Source of the DNA: CALDCK01 sp050618055
Lineage (GTDB): Bacteria > Myxococcota_A > UBA9160 > SMWR01
DNA length: 64,000 bases
Assembly (NCBI GenBank): GCA_050618055.1
Contig: JBNLVK010000278.1
Span: forward strand, 1 to 64,000
Reading direction: 5' to 3'
Shown: positions 25,621-33,616 of the stretch, one piece after another
How positions within the stretch are numbered: the first letter of the stretch is position 1
Layout: each line of letters begins with the position of its first letter
Notes under the pieces: model-generated
The model's database searches: none
Seen by the model: the letters and a program-made list of their open reading frames with translations, nothing else
Told to the model about the DNA's origin: nothing
Made by a program: the position numbers and the translations under genes

Positions 25621-26796
25621 CTACCCCCCGAGCAGCTCGCGCAGGTGCTCGTTCAGGAACACGCCGTGCGGATCCAGCCGCTCGCGCAGCGCGGTGAAGT
25701 CGCCGAAGCGGGGGTAGAGGTCGCGAAGCTCCGGCGCACCCAGCGTGTGCCACTTGCCCCAGTGGGGTCGCCCCTGGTGGTTGCGCAGCACGACCTCGGC
25801 GTCGGCGAAGAACTCGCGCCAGGGAAGCTCGTTTCCCTGGTGGACCGAGACGGTCATGGTCTCGCGACCGAAGGCGGGCGACAGCGGCACGTCGTCGGCG
25901 GCCACCGTGCGCACCTCGACGGGCCACAGCACCTCCGGGTGCCGCGTCTGCATGAGCCGGCGCAGCTCTTCGAAGCAGGCAAGCCCGTGCTCGGCGGGCA
26001 CCGCGTACTCCATCTCGACGAAGCGCTCCTCGCGCACCGACGGCAGCACGCGGTAGCCGTGGTCGACGCGCTCGTAGGGGCGGTCGGGCAGCGGGTCCGG
26101 CGCCGCGTCGGTGGCGTCGATGCGCTTCACCTCGCAGACGTCGCGCCCGGGCAGCCAGAAGAACTCGCAGTGGCGGTGCGCGTCGGCCCAGGCGTCGAAG
26201 CGCTCGAGCGTCTCGTCGACCGGGACGCGGGACACGCGCTCGTGGAGCCGGTAGGCCGGCACGAGGCGCAGGGTCAGCTCGCTGAGCACGCCCAGGGCGC
26301 CCAGCGAGACGCGCGCCAGGTCGAAGACGTCGGCCTCCCGCTGCTCGTCGCAGGCGAGCACGTCGCCGGAGGCGGTCACCAGGCGCAGCGCGGCGATGCG
26401 CGTGGCCAGGCCGCCGAGCGTCCGGCCGGTGCCGTGGGTTCCGGTGGAGACGGCGCCCGCCAGGGTCTGGACGTCGACGTCGCCCATGTTCTGGAGCGCC
26501 AGGCCCCGCTCGCGCAGCGGATCGCCCAGCGACGAGAGCACGCTGCCGGCGCCGATGCGCGCCGTCGCTGCCCGGGTGTCGTGGTCGCGGACGCCGGCCA
26601 GCGCGTCCACGGAAACCACCGTGTCCCCGTTGGCGATCAGCGCGGTGTGGGAGTGGCCGGTTCCGGCGGCGCGCAGCACGCCGCCGCGGGCGGACGTCTC
26701 GCGCACCAGACGCGCCAGATCCTCCTCCGACGTCGCCTCGTGGACGCGGGCGTCGCACGCGACCGTCCCCGACCAGTTGCGCCAGCCCGCCGCCAT
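25621..26796 (-). CDS. D-arabinono-1,4-lactone oxidase-family FAD enzyme
   Basis: A 391-residue VAO-type flavoprotein related to aldonolactone oxidases and alditol oxidases. The FAD-binding domain shows GTGHSHTAL (flavin-attachment region), ALQNMGDVDVQTLAGAVSTGTHGTG (pyrophosphate-binding), and the C-terminal HWGKWHTL motif typical of aldonolactone oxidases. It would oxidise a sugar lactone or alditol using oxygen and yield peroxide, which fits a genome carrying a secreted peroxidase. An ATG 12 bp upstream (26808) is an alternative. No signal peptide. Confidence 0.88.
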   Translation of the reverse strand: MAAGWRNWSGTVACDARVHEATSEEDLARLVRETSARGGVLRAAGTGHSHTALIANGDTVVSVDALAGVRDHDTRAATARIGAGSVLSSLGDPLRERGLALQNMGDVDVQTLAGAVSTGTHGTGRTLGGLATRIAALRLVTASGDVLACDEQREADVFDLARVSLGALGVLSELTLRLVPAYRLHERVSRVPVDETLERFDAWADAHRHCEFFWLPGRDVCEVKRIDATDAAPDPLPDRPYERVDHGYRVLPSVREERFVEMEYAVPAEHGLACFEELRRLMQTRHPEVLWPVEVRTVAADDVPLSPAFGRETMTVSVHQGNELPWREFFADAEVVLRNHQGRPHWGKWHTLGAPELRDLYPRFGDFTALRERLDPHGVFLNEHLRELLGG

Positions 26797-26810
26797 GGCC
26801 GGGAGCATAC

Positions 26811-26839
26811 GAGCGGGGGGTGCAGCCCGCCCCCCGCTC
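26811..26839 (-). terminator. Strong GC hairpin downstream of the His-rich gene
   Basis: Perfect 10-bp stem, GAGCGGGGGG (26811-26820) with CCCCCCGCTC (26830-26839), 9-nt loop, between the stop of the His-rich gene and the start of the lactone oxidase. There is no T-tract, but position and stability suggest termination. Confidence 0.5.
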
Positions 26840-26860
26840 GCGCGGGCCTCCCGAGAAGGG

Positions 26861-27322
26861 CTAGTGGCCGTGGCAGTCGCGGTGTCCGCGGTGCCAGCCG
26901 TGGCTCCTGTGCCTCGACTCGTACTTGGCGTGGCCGTGGCCGCGGTGGTCGGAGCGACCGAAGCGGTACGGACGCGGACCGTGCTGGTGGGTGTGGACCG
27001 GCACCTGCCGGTAGCCCGGGTAGCGGTACACCTGCGGTCCGGCGTGGGCCCGCGGATGGCGATCGCGGTAGCCGTGGTCACGGTAGCCGTAGTCGCGGTA
27101 GCCGTAGGAGCGCTGGTCGTAGTGCACCGGGTGCACGATCCCGTGGAACAGGATCTCCTTGCCGGCGTTCACGGCCTCGTAGGCCAGGATGCGGCCCAGC
27201 TGATCCTCGAAGCCGCGCTCGAAGTTGCTGTCGGCGTGGGCCGGCGCGGCGGTCGCGCCCACCCACAGGAACGTCCCCAGCACGGCCAGGGCGAAGCTCC
27301 ACCTCGTCGTTCGATCTCGCAT
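26861..27322 (-). CDS. Small secreted His/Tyr/Arg-rich protein
   Basis: A 153-residue protein of unknown function with a clear Sec signal peptide (hydrophobic 9-27, ending AAPAHA). After a short helical region the C-terminal half is low complexity: tandem YGYRDYGYRDHGYRD repeats, then a tail of about 15 histidines mixed with Arg, Gly and Tyr, ending CHGH. The composition suggests binding of divalent metals (Ni, Cu, Zn) or polyanions in the periplasm. It is monocistronic, divergent from the response regulator. Confidence 0.8.
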   Translation of the reverse strand: MRDRTTRWSFALAVLGTFLWVGATAAPAHADSNFERGFEDQLGRILAYEAVNAGKEILFHGIVHPVHYDQRSYGYRDYGYRDHGYRDRHPRAHAGPQVYRYPGYRQVPVHTHQHGPRPYRFGRSDHRGHGHAKYESRHRSHGWHRGHRDCHGH

Positions 27323-27390
27323 GGTTCGTCCTCCCGGCACGCCCCGCTCTGGCGGTGGGGGTCGGCGTGCTCTGGGGGCGTAGACGCAGC

Positions 27391-27419
27391 GCGATCCGGC
27401 GAAATTCGGCGCGGATCGC
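27391..27419. promoter_or_regulatory. Inverted repeat in the divergent promoter region
   Basis: GCGATCCG (27391-27398) and CGGATCGC (27412-27419) form a perfect 8-bp inverted repeat with a 13-nt spacer, midway between the His-rich gene and the response regulator. It could be a binding site for that regulator's Fis-type HTH. Confidence 0.35.
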
Positions 27420-27491
27420 CGTGTAAAGGCATGTACAGCAACTGGACTTGCAGGGTGCTGAAATGCCGTCAGAAAGCCCGCAGGAGGTCCC

Positions 27492-28052
27492 ATGGGAAAT
27501 CGAGTGCTCATCGTCGACGACGATCCCAGCCTGTGCGCCGCCATGGCGCGCGTCGCCGGGGCATGGGGGGACGAGGTGCTGACGGCCCACTCGGTCGCGC
27601 AGGCGCTCTCGTTGCTCGAGACGAACCCGACGCTGCTGATCGTGGACGTGTGCCTGCCGGACGGCCGCGCCATGGACGTGGTCGAGGCGGCGTCGCGCCG
27701 GCGTCCGGTGCCGACCATGATCGCCATGAGCGGGGCCGCCTCGCCGGAGGAGTCGTTCGGGCTGGCCCAGGCCGGCGTGCGCGCCTTCCTCTCGAAGCCG
27801 ATCGCCGTGTCCGACCTGCGCGCCAAGGTCGAGGCGGCGCTGCACCAGCCGCCGGCGCTCGAGCCGCTGGTGGTGGGATCGGTCGGCCACACCCCGCTGC
27901 GCCGCGTCCAGTCCGAAGTGCGCCGCGCCATGGTCGACCAGGCGCTGGCGCGGGCCGGCGGCAACCGGTCCGAGGCGGCGCGCCTGCTCCAGGTGACGCG
28001 GCAGGCGGTCCAGCAGATGGTCCACGAGCGCGAGGAGCAGTCCTCGGCATGA
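27492..28052 (+). CDS. Response regulator with Fis-type HTH (ActR/PrrA-like)
   Basis: A 186-residue response regulator. The receiver domain has the acidic pocket DDD (9-11 region), phosphoacceptor Asp52 in LIVDVCLPDG, and Lys102 in LSKPI. After a proline-rich linker a Fis-type HTH (NRSEAARLLQVTRQAVQQMV, about 155-178) binds DNA. There is no AAA+ domain, the layout of the ActR/PrrA/RegA redox-response group, though sequence alone does not prove orthology. GGAGG precedes the ATG. Its stop overlaps the kinase start (ATGA). Confidence 0.88.
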   Translation: MGNRVLIVDDDPSLCAAMARVAGAWGDEVLTAHSVAQALSLLETNPTLLIVDVCLPDGRAMDVVEAASRRRPVPTMIAMSGAASPEESFGLAQAGVRAFLSKPIAVSDLRAKVEAALHQPPALEPLVVGSVGHTPLRRVQSEVRRAMVDQALARAGGNRSEAARLLQVTRQAVQQMVHEREEQSSA

Positions 28053-28750
28053 AGACCGCCGCCGCCATGGCCCGGCTCGTCGAGACGACCCACGACGCCA
28101 GCAACACGCTGTCGGCGGCCATGCTGCGCGCGGACCTGCTGCGTGAGGCCGGCGCGGCGACGGCCCGCGGCGAGCGCGCGGACGTCGACGCGGGCGCCGT
28201 GGTCGAGGCGCTCCGGGAACAGCTGCTGCGCCTGCGCGCGTTGTTCGAAGAGGCGCGCGCCGTGGGCCGCGGCGGAGCCCGGACGAGCGACGAGGTCCTC
28301 GCCTGGGTGGAGCCGCGCCCGGTGGTGCTGGCGGTCCTGCGCGATCTGCGGCTGTGCTTTCCGCGGGTCGCGCTGCGCGCGGTCGGCGGCGAGGGGGGAG
28401 GGCACGTCCGCGTGTGCGGCGGCGCCACGGGGCTGGCGCGAATCATCGAGAACCTGGTGCGGAACGCCTGCCAGGGAGACGGTGTCCGGGGAGCCGGCCG
28501 GGTCGAAGTCTGCATCGAGGAAGCGCTCGCCGTGGGCTGCGTCGCGATCTCGGTGTGCGACGACGGTCCCGGCTTCTCCCCGGCCCTTCTCGCCCGCCCG
28601 GTCGAGGACGCGTTCACCACCAAGCCCGACGGGTCGGGGTGCGGTCTGCCGGGGACGCTGCGGCGCGTGCGTGCGAGCGGCGGATCGCTGGTGCGCGACA
28701 ACCGGCCCGCCGGCGGCGCCCGGGTGCGGGTGTTCCTCTCGGCCTGCTAG
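28049..28750 (+). CDS. Compact histidine kinase (no sensor domain)
   Basis: A 233-residue soluble kinase translationally coupled to the response regulator by a 4-bp overlap. The N-terminal ETTHDASNTLSAAMLRADLL resembles a HisKA-like phosphoacceptor helix with His in THDASN. The HATPase domain has the N box ENLVRNAC, the G1 box DDGPGF, and FTTKPDGSGCGLPGTLRR as F/G2. No transmembrane or PAS segment is present, so it must sense a cytosolic signal or act with a separate sensor. Confidence 0.85.
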   Translation: MKTAAAMARLVETTHDASNTLSAAMLRADLLREAGAATARGERADVDAGAVVEALREQLLRLRALFEEARAVGRGGARTSDEVLAWVEPRPVVLAVLRDLRLCFPRVALRAVGGEGGGHVRVCGGATGLARIIENLVRNACQGDGVRGAGRVEVCIEEALAVGCVAISVCDDGPGFSPALLARPVEDAFTTKPDGSGCGLPGTLRRVRASGGSLVRDNRPAGGARVRVFLSAC

Positions 28751-29865
28751 TCGCCGCTCGACCGGAGCACCACCAGCGCCGGCCCGAAGCCGCCGTCGTC
28801 GCGTCCCAGCGGGAGCACGATGCCGTCGGCGGGCTCCGCTTCCGGCGGCGTGAGCGCGAAGCGGAAGTGGCGGGTCTCGCCGGCTCCCGCCGGCAGCCGC
28901 TTGCGGAGGGCGGGGCGCGCCAGGCGCAGGAGTCCGGCCACCAGCGTTCCCATGGTGAAGCGGGCGTTCAGCTCCACCACCGGCCGCAGCTCGGGTCCGT
29001 CGGGGCCGCGGAAGACGAAGGCGTCCACGCCGCAGGGGCCCCGGAAGCCGCGGGCGTGGGCCGCCCGCGCCACCGCGCAGGCGGCGTCGAGCACGTCGGC
29101 GTCTTCGGCGCAGCCCGACGCCACGCGCAGACGGTGGTCGAGGCGGCCGGTGTGGCCGCGGTAGACGCCGGACGCCGACACCTGCTGCACCAGGCTGCCC
29201 AGCAGGGTGAGCGTGCCGTCGCCGTCGACGAAGAGCTGTACCGAGAGGTCGCGCTCGCGCTCGAGCCAGGGTTCGAGCAGCGCGCCGCCCTGGCGCGCCA
29301 GACGCGGCAGGGCGCGACGCAGCTCGGCGAAGTCGCCGCCGCGGAGTCCGCCCACCCGGCCGCGACCGCTTGCGCCGAGGCGCGGCTTCAGGGTGAAGCG
29401 CCCGCCGGTCCAGGCCGGCCAGTCGGCGAGCCGCCGTTGCAGCGTGGCGACGAAGCCGTCGGCGTCCGCCAGCTCCTCGGGCCCGAAGGCCTGGCACAGG
29501 CCGCGCAGCGAGCGCGCCTCGTAGCCCTCGTCGCGGCACGTTTCGAGGGCGAACGCCTTGTCGTGGACCGCGCGCGCCACGTCCGGCGCGGCGCCCACCA
29601 GGGGAACGCCGTGGGCGTCGGCCAGGCGGGCGGCCTCGGCGTCGTTCCACCAGGCGTAGAGCGCCGGATCCCGGGCCAGCCAGCGGAAGGCCGCTCCCTC
29701 GGTACGGAAGCCGAAGCCGTCGCGCGCTGCCGGACCGTCGTCGCTGCGGCGCGTGTCGTTGGGGAAGAGGGCGGTGAACAGGCGCGCCACGCAGGCCACG
29801 ACCGGCGGCGGAGCCCCCGAGAGCGGCTCCTCGCCGCCGACGTTCGGGTGGACCCAGCGCGTCAC
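28747..29865 (-). CDS. ATP-grasp family protein
   Basis: A 372-residue protein with a likely ATP-grasp ligase fold in its C-terminal two thirds: FTLKPRLGASGRGR resembles the glycine-rich nucleotide loop, LLEPWLERERDLSVQLFV the adenine-pocket strand, and PVVELNARFTMG the metal-binding Glu-x-Asn motif. It would join a carboxylate to an amine or thiol using ATP. The GTG start at 29865 overlaps the stop of the ferritin-like DUF455 gene (GTGA), so the two act as a unit. It converges on the kinase with overlapping stops. Substrate unknown. Confidence 0.75.
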   Translation of the reverse strand: MTRWVHPNVGGEEPLSGAPPPVVACVARLFTALFPNDTRRSDDGPAARDGFGFRTEGAAFRWLARDPALYAWWNDAEAARLADAHGVPLVGAAPDVARAVHDKAFALETCRDEGYEARSLRGLCQAFGPEELADADGFVATLQRRLADWPAWTGGRFTLKPRLGASGRGRVGGLRGGDFAELRRALPRLARQGGALLEPWLERERDLSVQLFVDGDGTLTLLGSLVQQVSASGVYRGHTGRLDHRLRVASGCAEDADVLDAACAVARAAHARGFRGPCGVDAFVFRGPDGPELRPVVELNARFTMGTLVAGLLRLARPALRKRLPAGAGETRHFRFALTPPEAEPADGIVLPLGRDDGGFGPALVVLRSSGD

Positions 29866-30680
29866 CGGGCAGGCGGACGCGACCGCGCCCGGCGGACGCT
29901 CTCGATGAACGCCTCCGAGAGTCCGGCCGCGCGCCGCGCGCCGGTGTCGAAGCGCCGGCCCTTGGCGCGGGTCGCCGCGAACGGGAAGGGCGTGCAGGCG
30001 GCGTAGGCCTGGTCGTCGCTCCAGCCGGGCTCGGACAGGGCCAGCAGCCAGTGTCGCGCCACGCGCACGTGGCGCACCTCGTCGCGGTGCACCTGCTCGC
30101 AGACCCGCGCCGACGCCTCGTCGCCCGCCTCGCGGAAGGCGTCGCGGTACAGGGCCGAGAAGTCCAGGTTCGCCTGCTCGAGGGTCAGGCCCATGGCGCA
30201 CAGGAAGGCGCGCGGACCGTGGGGCGACTCCGCGATGGTGCGGGCGTGGCGCCAGAAGTAGTCGGAGCGCGGGTGGTCCGCCAGCCGGGAGCCGTGGGCG
30301 GCCAGCCGCTCCAGGTACAGGCGGCAGTGGCGCTGCTCGTCGGCCAGCACGCGCAACAGGTCGGCCCGCATGGCGGGCGGCAGCCCGGGCCAGCGCAGCA
30401 GCGCCCAGGCGAAGAGCTCCACCGCCATCAGCTCGTGGTGGGCGAAACGGGCCAGGCAGCGGGCGCGGGCGACCGGGTCGGCGAGGGCGCCCGGCTTCGG
30501 CAGCTTCTCGGCACCGGAGGACAGCGCGAGCGACGCGTCGCGCGCCGGCCGCTCCACCGCGAAGGCGGCGGCGGGCGGGTCGGGCAGGCCGGGCGGGGCC
30601 GGCGCCAGCTTCGCCGCGAGGTCGCCGCACAGCAGGATGCGCCGGCACAGCGCTCCGACGTCCGCGGGCCTCTCCTGCAT
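29862..30680 (-). CDS. Ferritin-like DUF455-family protein
   Basis: A 272-residue helical protein of the DUF455 ferritin-like family, predicted to hold a di-metal centre. Likely ligands lie in FAHHELMAVELFAW, LADEQRHCRLYL and VHRDEVRHVRVARHW (the paired Glu-x-x-His pattern). LEQANLDFSALYRDAF is a family-typical helix. The ATG at 30680 is chosen; a GTG at 30719 would add 13 residues. Coupled by a 4-bp overlap to the ATP-grasp gene, which suggests an oxidation-ligation pathway on one small molecule or peptide. Confidence 0.8.
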   Translation of the reverse strand: MQERPADVGALCRRILLCGDLAAKLAPAPPGLPDPPAAAFAVERPARDASLALSSGAEKLPKPGALADPVARARCLARFAHHELMAVELFAWALLRWPGLPPAMRADLLRVLADEQRHCRLYLERLAAHGSRLADHPRSDYFWRHARTIAESPHGPRAFLCAMGLTLEQANLDFSALYRDAFREAGDEASARVCEQVHRDEVRHVRVARHWLLALSEPGWSDDQAYAACTPFPFAATRAKGRRFDTGARRAAGLSEAFIESVRRARSRPPAR

Positions 30681-30818
30681 GCGCCGCAGGGTAGCGGAGG
30701 GGCGGGGGTCGCAGGCCACCGGCAGGCGTCCGGCAACCGCCGCGCAAGACGGGCGCAGCGGCGTTCAATTCGCCGCTCCGTCGTGCCGATCCACGAAGGG
30801 GAACGTTTCGAGGTTCGC

Positions 30819-31688
30819 ATGCGCCTAGCGATCGTCCTCCTGGCGGCCGGGGTCGGCCTGCTGGGAGGCGCTGCCAGCTCCGAGATCTACCGGTGGACCG
30901 ACGCCGAAGGCCGCCTGCACTTCACCGAGCGGCTGGAGCTGGTGCCTCCGGCGCACCGCGACGCCGCGGTCGCGTCGGTGATGCGATCGACGCAGCCCGA
31001 GCCCGAGCCCGAGCCCGAAGCCGGAGGGCAGCCGGCCGCCATGGAGGCCCTGGAGTCCACCGAGCCCATCGGCCGGCGGCTCCCGACGCGCAGCGACTCG
31101 ATCGTGATCCCGTTCGTGCCCGAAGGAACCCTGATGCGCGTGGACGTGCGCATCAACGATCTGGTCACCGCCCCGTTCCTGGTGGACACCGGCGCCAGCG
31201 GCATCTCGCTGCCCAGCCACGTGGCGCACCAGCTCGGCATCCGCGTGCGTCACGACACCCCCCACGTGCGCGTGATCACCGCCAACGGCGCCGTGTCGCG
31301 GGCCGTGGTGCGCCTCGACTCGGTCGCGGTGGGCGAGGCGCGCGTCGAGGGTCTCCACGCCACGGTGAATCCGGCCATGGACATCGGCCTGCTGGGCGGA
31401 ACGTTCTTCAACAACTTCATCTACCGGGTCGATCACGGCGCCCGCGTGATCACGCTGACGCCCACCGACCAGATGCGCGGCGGCATGACCGAGGAGATCT
31501 GGCGCAAGCGCTTCCGCAGCCTGATCGATCCGCTGACCACGCTGAACGACCACCTCGCGGAAGAGGTGGTGCGGCGCAAGGGCGAGCAGGCCCATCTGGA
31601 GCAGCGTCGCCGCGAGCTGGAGACGGCGCTCGAGGAGCTGGAGAACGAGGCCAACCGGCTGAACGTTCCCTACGCCTGGCGCCAGTGA
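30819..31688 (+). CDS. Secreted DUF4124 + retropepsin-like aspartic protease
   Basis: A 289-residue exported protein. Signal peptide about 1-20, then a DUF4124 module (EIYRWTDAEGRLHFTE), a Pro/Glu linker of repeated EP, a retropepsin-like domain (about 100-215) with the catalytic motif FLVDTGASGISLP and the second-half LGGTFFNNF, and a C-terminal coiled coil (HLEQRRRELETALEELENEANRL). Single-domain aspartic proteases of this type dimerise. It precedes another DUF4124 gene by 34 bp, probably in one operon. Substrate in the periplasm unknown. Confidence 0.85.
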   Translation: MRLAIVLLAAGVGLLGGAASSEIYRWTDAEGRLHFTERLELVPPAHRDAAVASVMRSTQPEPEPEPEAGGQPAAMEALESTEPIGRRLPTRSDSIVIPFVPEGTLMRVDVRINDLVTAPFLVDTGASGISLPSHVAHQLGIRVRHDTPHVRVITANGAVSRAVVRLDSVAVGEARVEGLHATVNPAMDIGLLGGTFFNNFIYRVDHGARVITLTPTDQMRGGMTEEIWRKRFRSLIDPLTTLNDHLAEEVVRRKGEQAHLEQRRRELETALEELENEANRLNVPYAWRQ

Positions 31689-31722
31689 GCCCACCAGGAC
31701 GGGGAGACGGGGAGGAAGGATC

Positions 31723-32307
31723 ATGACGTTCGCGCGATGCCGGAGGGGTCTGTTGTCGGCGCTCGGTGGAGCGGTGCTGCTGGCCGCCGTGCCGGCGGGA
31801 GCCGAGCTGCTCCGCTGCATGGGGCCCGACGGCAAGATGATCTACACGGACAAGAAGGAGGTCTGCCCGGAGGCCGAGCCCTTCGAGCCGAAGGGCGAGC
31901 TCCAGGTCGGATCCACCACCGGCGAGCGCGAGCAGCGCGAGGAGGCGGCCTCGTCGAGCCGCAGCCGGCTGGCCGAGCGCCGGCGTCGCGCCAACGAGCG
32001 CATGGCGGCGCTCGAGGCCCAGCAGGGCGAGGAGCAGCGCTGGAGGAAGAAGAAGGCGGACCTCGAGCAGGAGATCGAGAAGACCGTCGCGCGCCGCGAG
32101 TACCTGAAGAAGTTCGTCACCAACTGCAACCGCGGCGGCATCGTCTGGGCCCGGGACGAGGCGGGCATCAAGCGCAAGGTGAAGTGCAGCGACATCAAGC
32201 GGCAGTTCGCCGAGATCCAGGAGAAGGAGCAGCACGCCAACGCCCGGCTGGCCGAGCTGCCCGAAGAGTGCCGGAAGGCCGGCTGCCATCCCGGCTGGCT
32301 GCGCTGA
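31723..32307 (+). CDS. Secreted DUF4124 protein with coiled coil
   Basis: A 194-residue exported protein: signal peptide (about 1-27), a DUF4124 module (ELLRCMGPDGKMIYTDKKEVC), then a highly charged helical region with long heptads (RERRRRANERMAALEAQQ, QRWRKKKADLEQEIEKTVARR) and a cysteine-bearing C-terminus (NCNRGG, KCSDIK, EECRKAGC). The cysteines suggest disulfides. Function unknown; pairing with the retropepsin-like neighbour suggests envelope maintenance. Confidence 0.8.
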   Translation: MTFARCRRGLLSALGGAVLLAAVPAGAELLRCMGPDGKMIYTDKKEVCPEAEPFEPKGELQVGSTTGEREQREEAASSSRSRLAERRRRANERMAALEAQQGEEQRWRKKKADLEQEIEKTVARREYLKKFVTNCNRGGIVWARDEAGIKRKVKCSDIKRQFAEIQEKEQHANARLAELPEECRKAGCHPGWLR

Positions 32308-32352
32308 GCCGCGCCCCGCGACCTCCGCGGACCCTCTGATAAGATCCAGCGC

Positions 32353-32961
32353 GTGACGGCGCCCGAAGGACCCGGAGGACCGGAAGAGCCCGAAGCGCCC
32401 GCGCCGGCCGAGCCGTCCGATGGGGGCGCCGCGCCGGGACCGCGCGGGATGCTCGGCGATCCGTGGGTCCGCTTCGCGCTGACCTTCGGCGCGCTGGCCG
32501 TGGTGACCGAGGTCGTCTACTACGGGCTGGCCCTGGAGAGCAGCCTGATGCAGGCCTACCTGCGGACGCTGGCGCGCATCAGCGGCTGGATCCTGGGCCT
32601 GCTGGGACAGCCGGTGACCGTCGACGAGGCGGTCATCTCCGGCGAGCTGTTCGCCGTCGAGATCGCCCAGGGCTGCGACGCCTACCGCATCTGCGCGCTG
32701 CTCTCCGCCGCCATCCTGGCCTTCCCGGCCCGCTGGTCGACGAAGGTTTGGGGCCTGGTGCTGGGGCTCGCCTGGCTGAACTCGCTGAACTTCGTGCGCA
32801 TCGTGGGCCTCTACTTCGTGGGCGGCCTGCACCGCGACCACTTCCAGCAGGCCCACGAGGTGTACTTCCCGGTGTTCCTGGTCTGCATGACGGTGCTGGC
32901 GTGGATCCTGTGGGTGCGGAGGGCGACCCGTGACTTCGATGCCGAGCCCGCCGCCGCCTAG
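32353..32961 (+). CDS. xrtH: Exosortase H-type transpeptidase
   Basis: A 202-residue polytopic membrane protein of the exosortase/archaeosortase superfamily, which cleaves C-terminal sorting signals of surface proteins. The catalytic Cys108 lies in QGCDAYRI, Arg149 in NFVRIVGLY and His168 in QQAHEVYFPVF. The short length with five or six helices matches the H class, which lacks the extra domains of XrtA. A proline-rich cytosolic N-terminus precedes the first helix. The start is GTG. No protein with a matching CTERM sorting signal was recognised in this window. Confidence 0.85.
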   Translation: MTAPEGPGGPEEPEAPAPAEPSDGGAAPGPRGMLGDPWVRFALTFGALAVVTEVVYYGLALESSLMQAYLRTLARISGWILGLLGQPVTVDEAVISGELFAVEIAQGCDAYRICALLSAAILAFPARWSTKVWGLVLGLAWLNSLNFVRIVGLYFVGGLHRDHFQQAHEVYFPVFLVCMTVLAWILWVRRATRDFDAEPAAA

Positions 32962-33595
32962 CGCCGGCGGGGCGAGCGGGGAGACCAAGCCGGTCCTCGT
33001 CTTCCTGGCCCAGGCGCTGGTGGTGGCGCTGCTGCTGGGCTCCTGGCCCAGCGCCCGCGATCTCTACCCGGCGGCGTTCCGCAGCGGCATCCAGGGGGTG
33101 TTCGCGTCCGAGGCGGACGCCGCCGAGGCGGGCGTGCGCGTGCGTCCCGGCGAGGTGCGCGGCGACGAGGTGACCGACACCTTCATCGAGGGCCTGCCGG
33201 CGGGCGGCGGCGAGCCCGAGTGGCGCGTGGCGTTCAGCACGCTGCGCATCGGCTACTGGCCCTCGGCCGTCCTGCTGGCCCTGCTGCTGGTGACGCCCAT
33301 GGCGGCCCGGCGCCGGGCCTGGATCGCCCTGGTGGGGGTGTTGTGGCTGTTCGTGTTCGCCGTGGTGCGCCTGCAGCTCGAGATCGTGCGCGCCGGCACC
33401 GAGCTGGCCCGGGGCGGCGCGAGCGCCGAGGCCGAGGGGTCGGTGCTCGCCCTGCGCACCGCGTCCGAGGTGCTGGGCTCGAACATCGTCGAGATCGCCG
33501 CGGTGCTGATCGTCTGGGTGCTGCTGGCGAACCCGCACCGCGCCCTGCGCATGGGCGCCCTCGGCCGGCTGCTGGGGACGCCGCGCTCGGCCTAG
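32930..33595 (+). CDS. Exosortase H-associated membrane protein
   Basis: A 221-residue membrane protein whose GTG start lies 32 bp inside the end of the exosortase gene; an ATG at 32939 is an alternative. One helix near 22-42, an extracytoplasmic segment of about 60 residues (GVRVRPGEVRGDEV), then three helices. Position and topology match the partner protein often encoded next to XrtH. Function unknown, perhaps substrate presentation. Confidence 0.75.
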   Translation: MTSMPSPPPPSAGGASGETKPVLVFLAQALVVALLLGSWPSARDLYPAAFRSGIQGVFASEADAAEAGVRVRPGEVRGDEVTDTFIEGLPAGGGEPEWRVAFSTLRIGYWPSAVLLALLLVTPMAARRRAWIALVGVLWLFVFAVVRLQLEIVRAGTELARGGASAEAEGSVLALRTASEVLGSNIVEIAAVLIVWVLLANPHRALRMGALGRLLGTPRSA

Positions 33596-33616
33596 CCGGC
33601 CCGGAGGCCCCGAGGG

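Noticed and set aside
27453..27468. A possible sigma-54 -24/-12 promoter before the response regulator
   Set aside because: The GG and GC elements are 11 nt apart rather than 10, and the flanking bases do not match the consensus.
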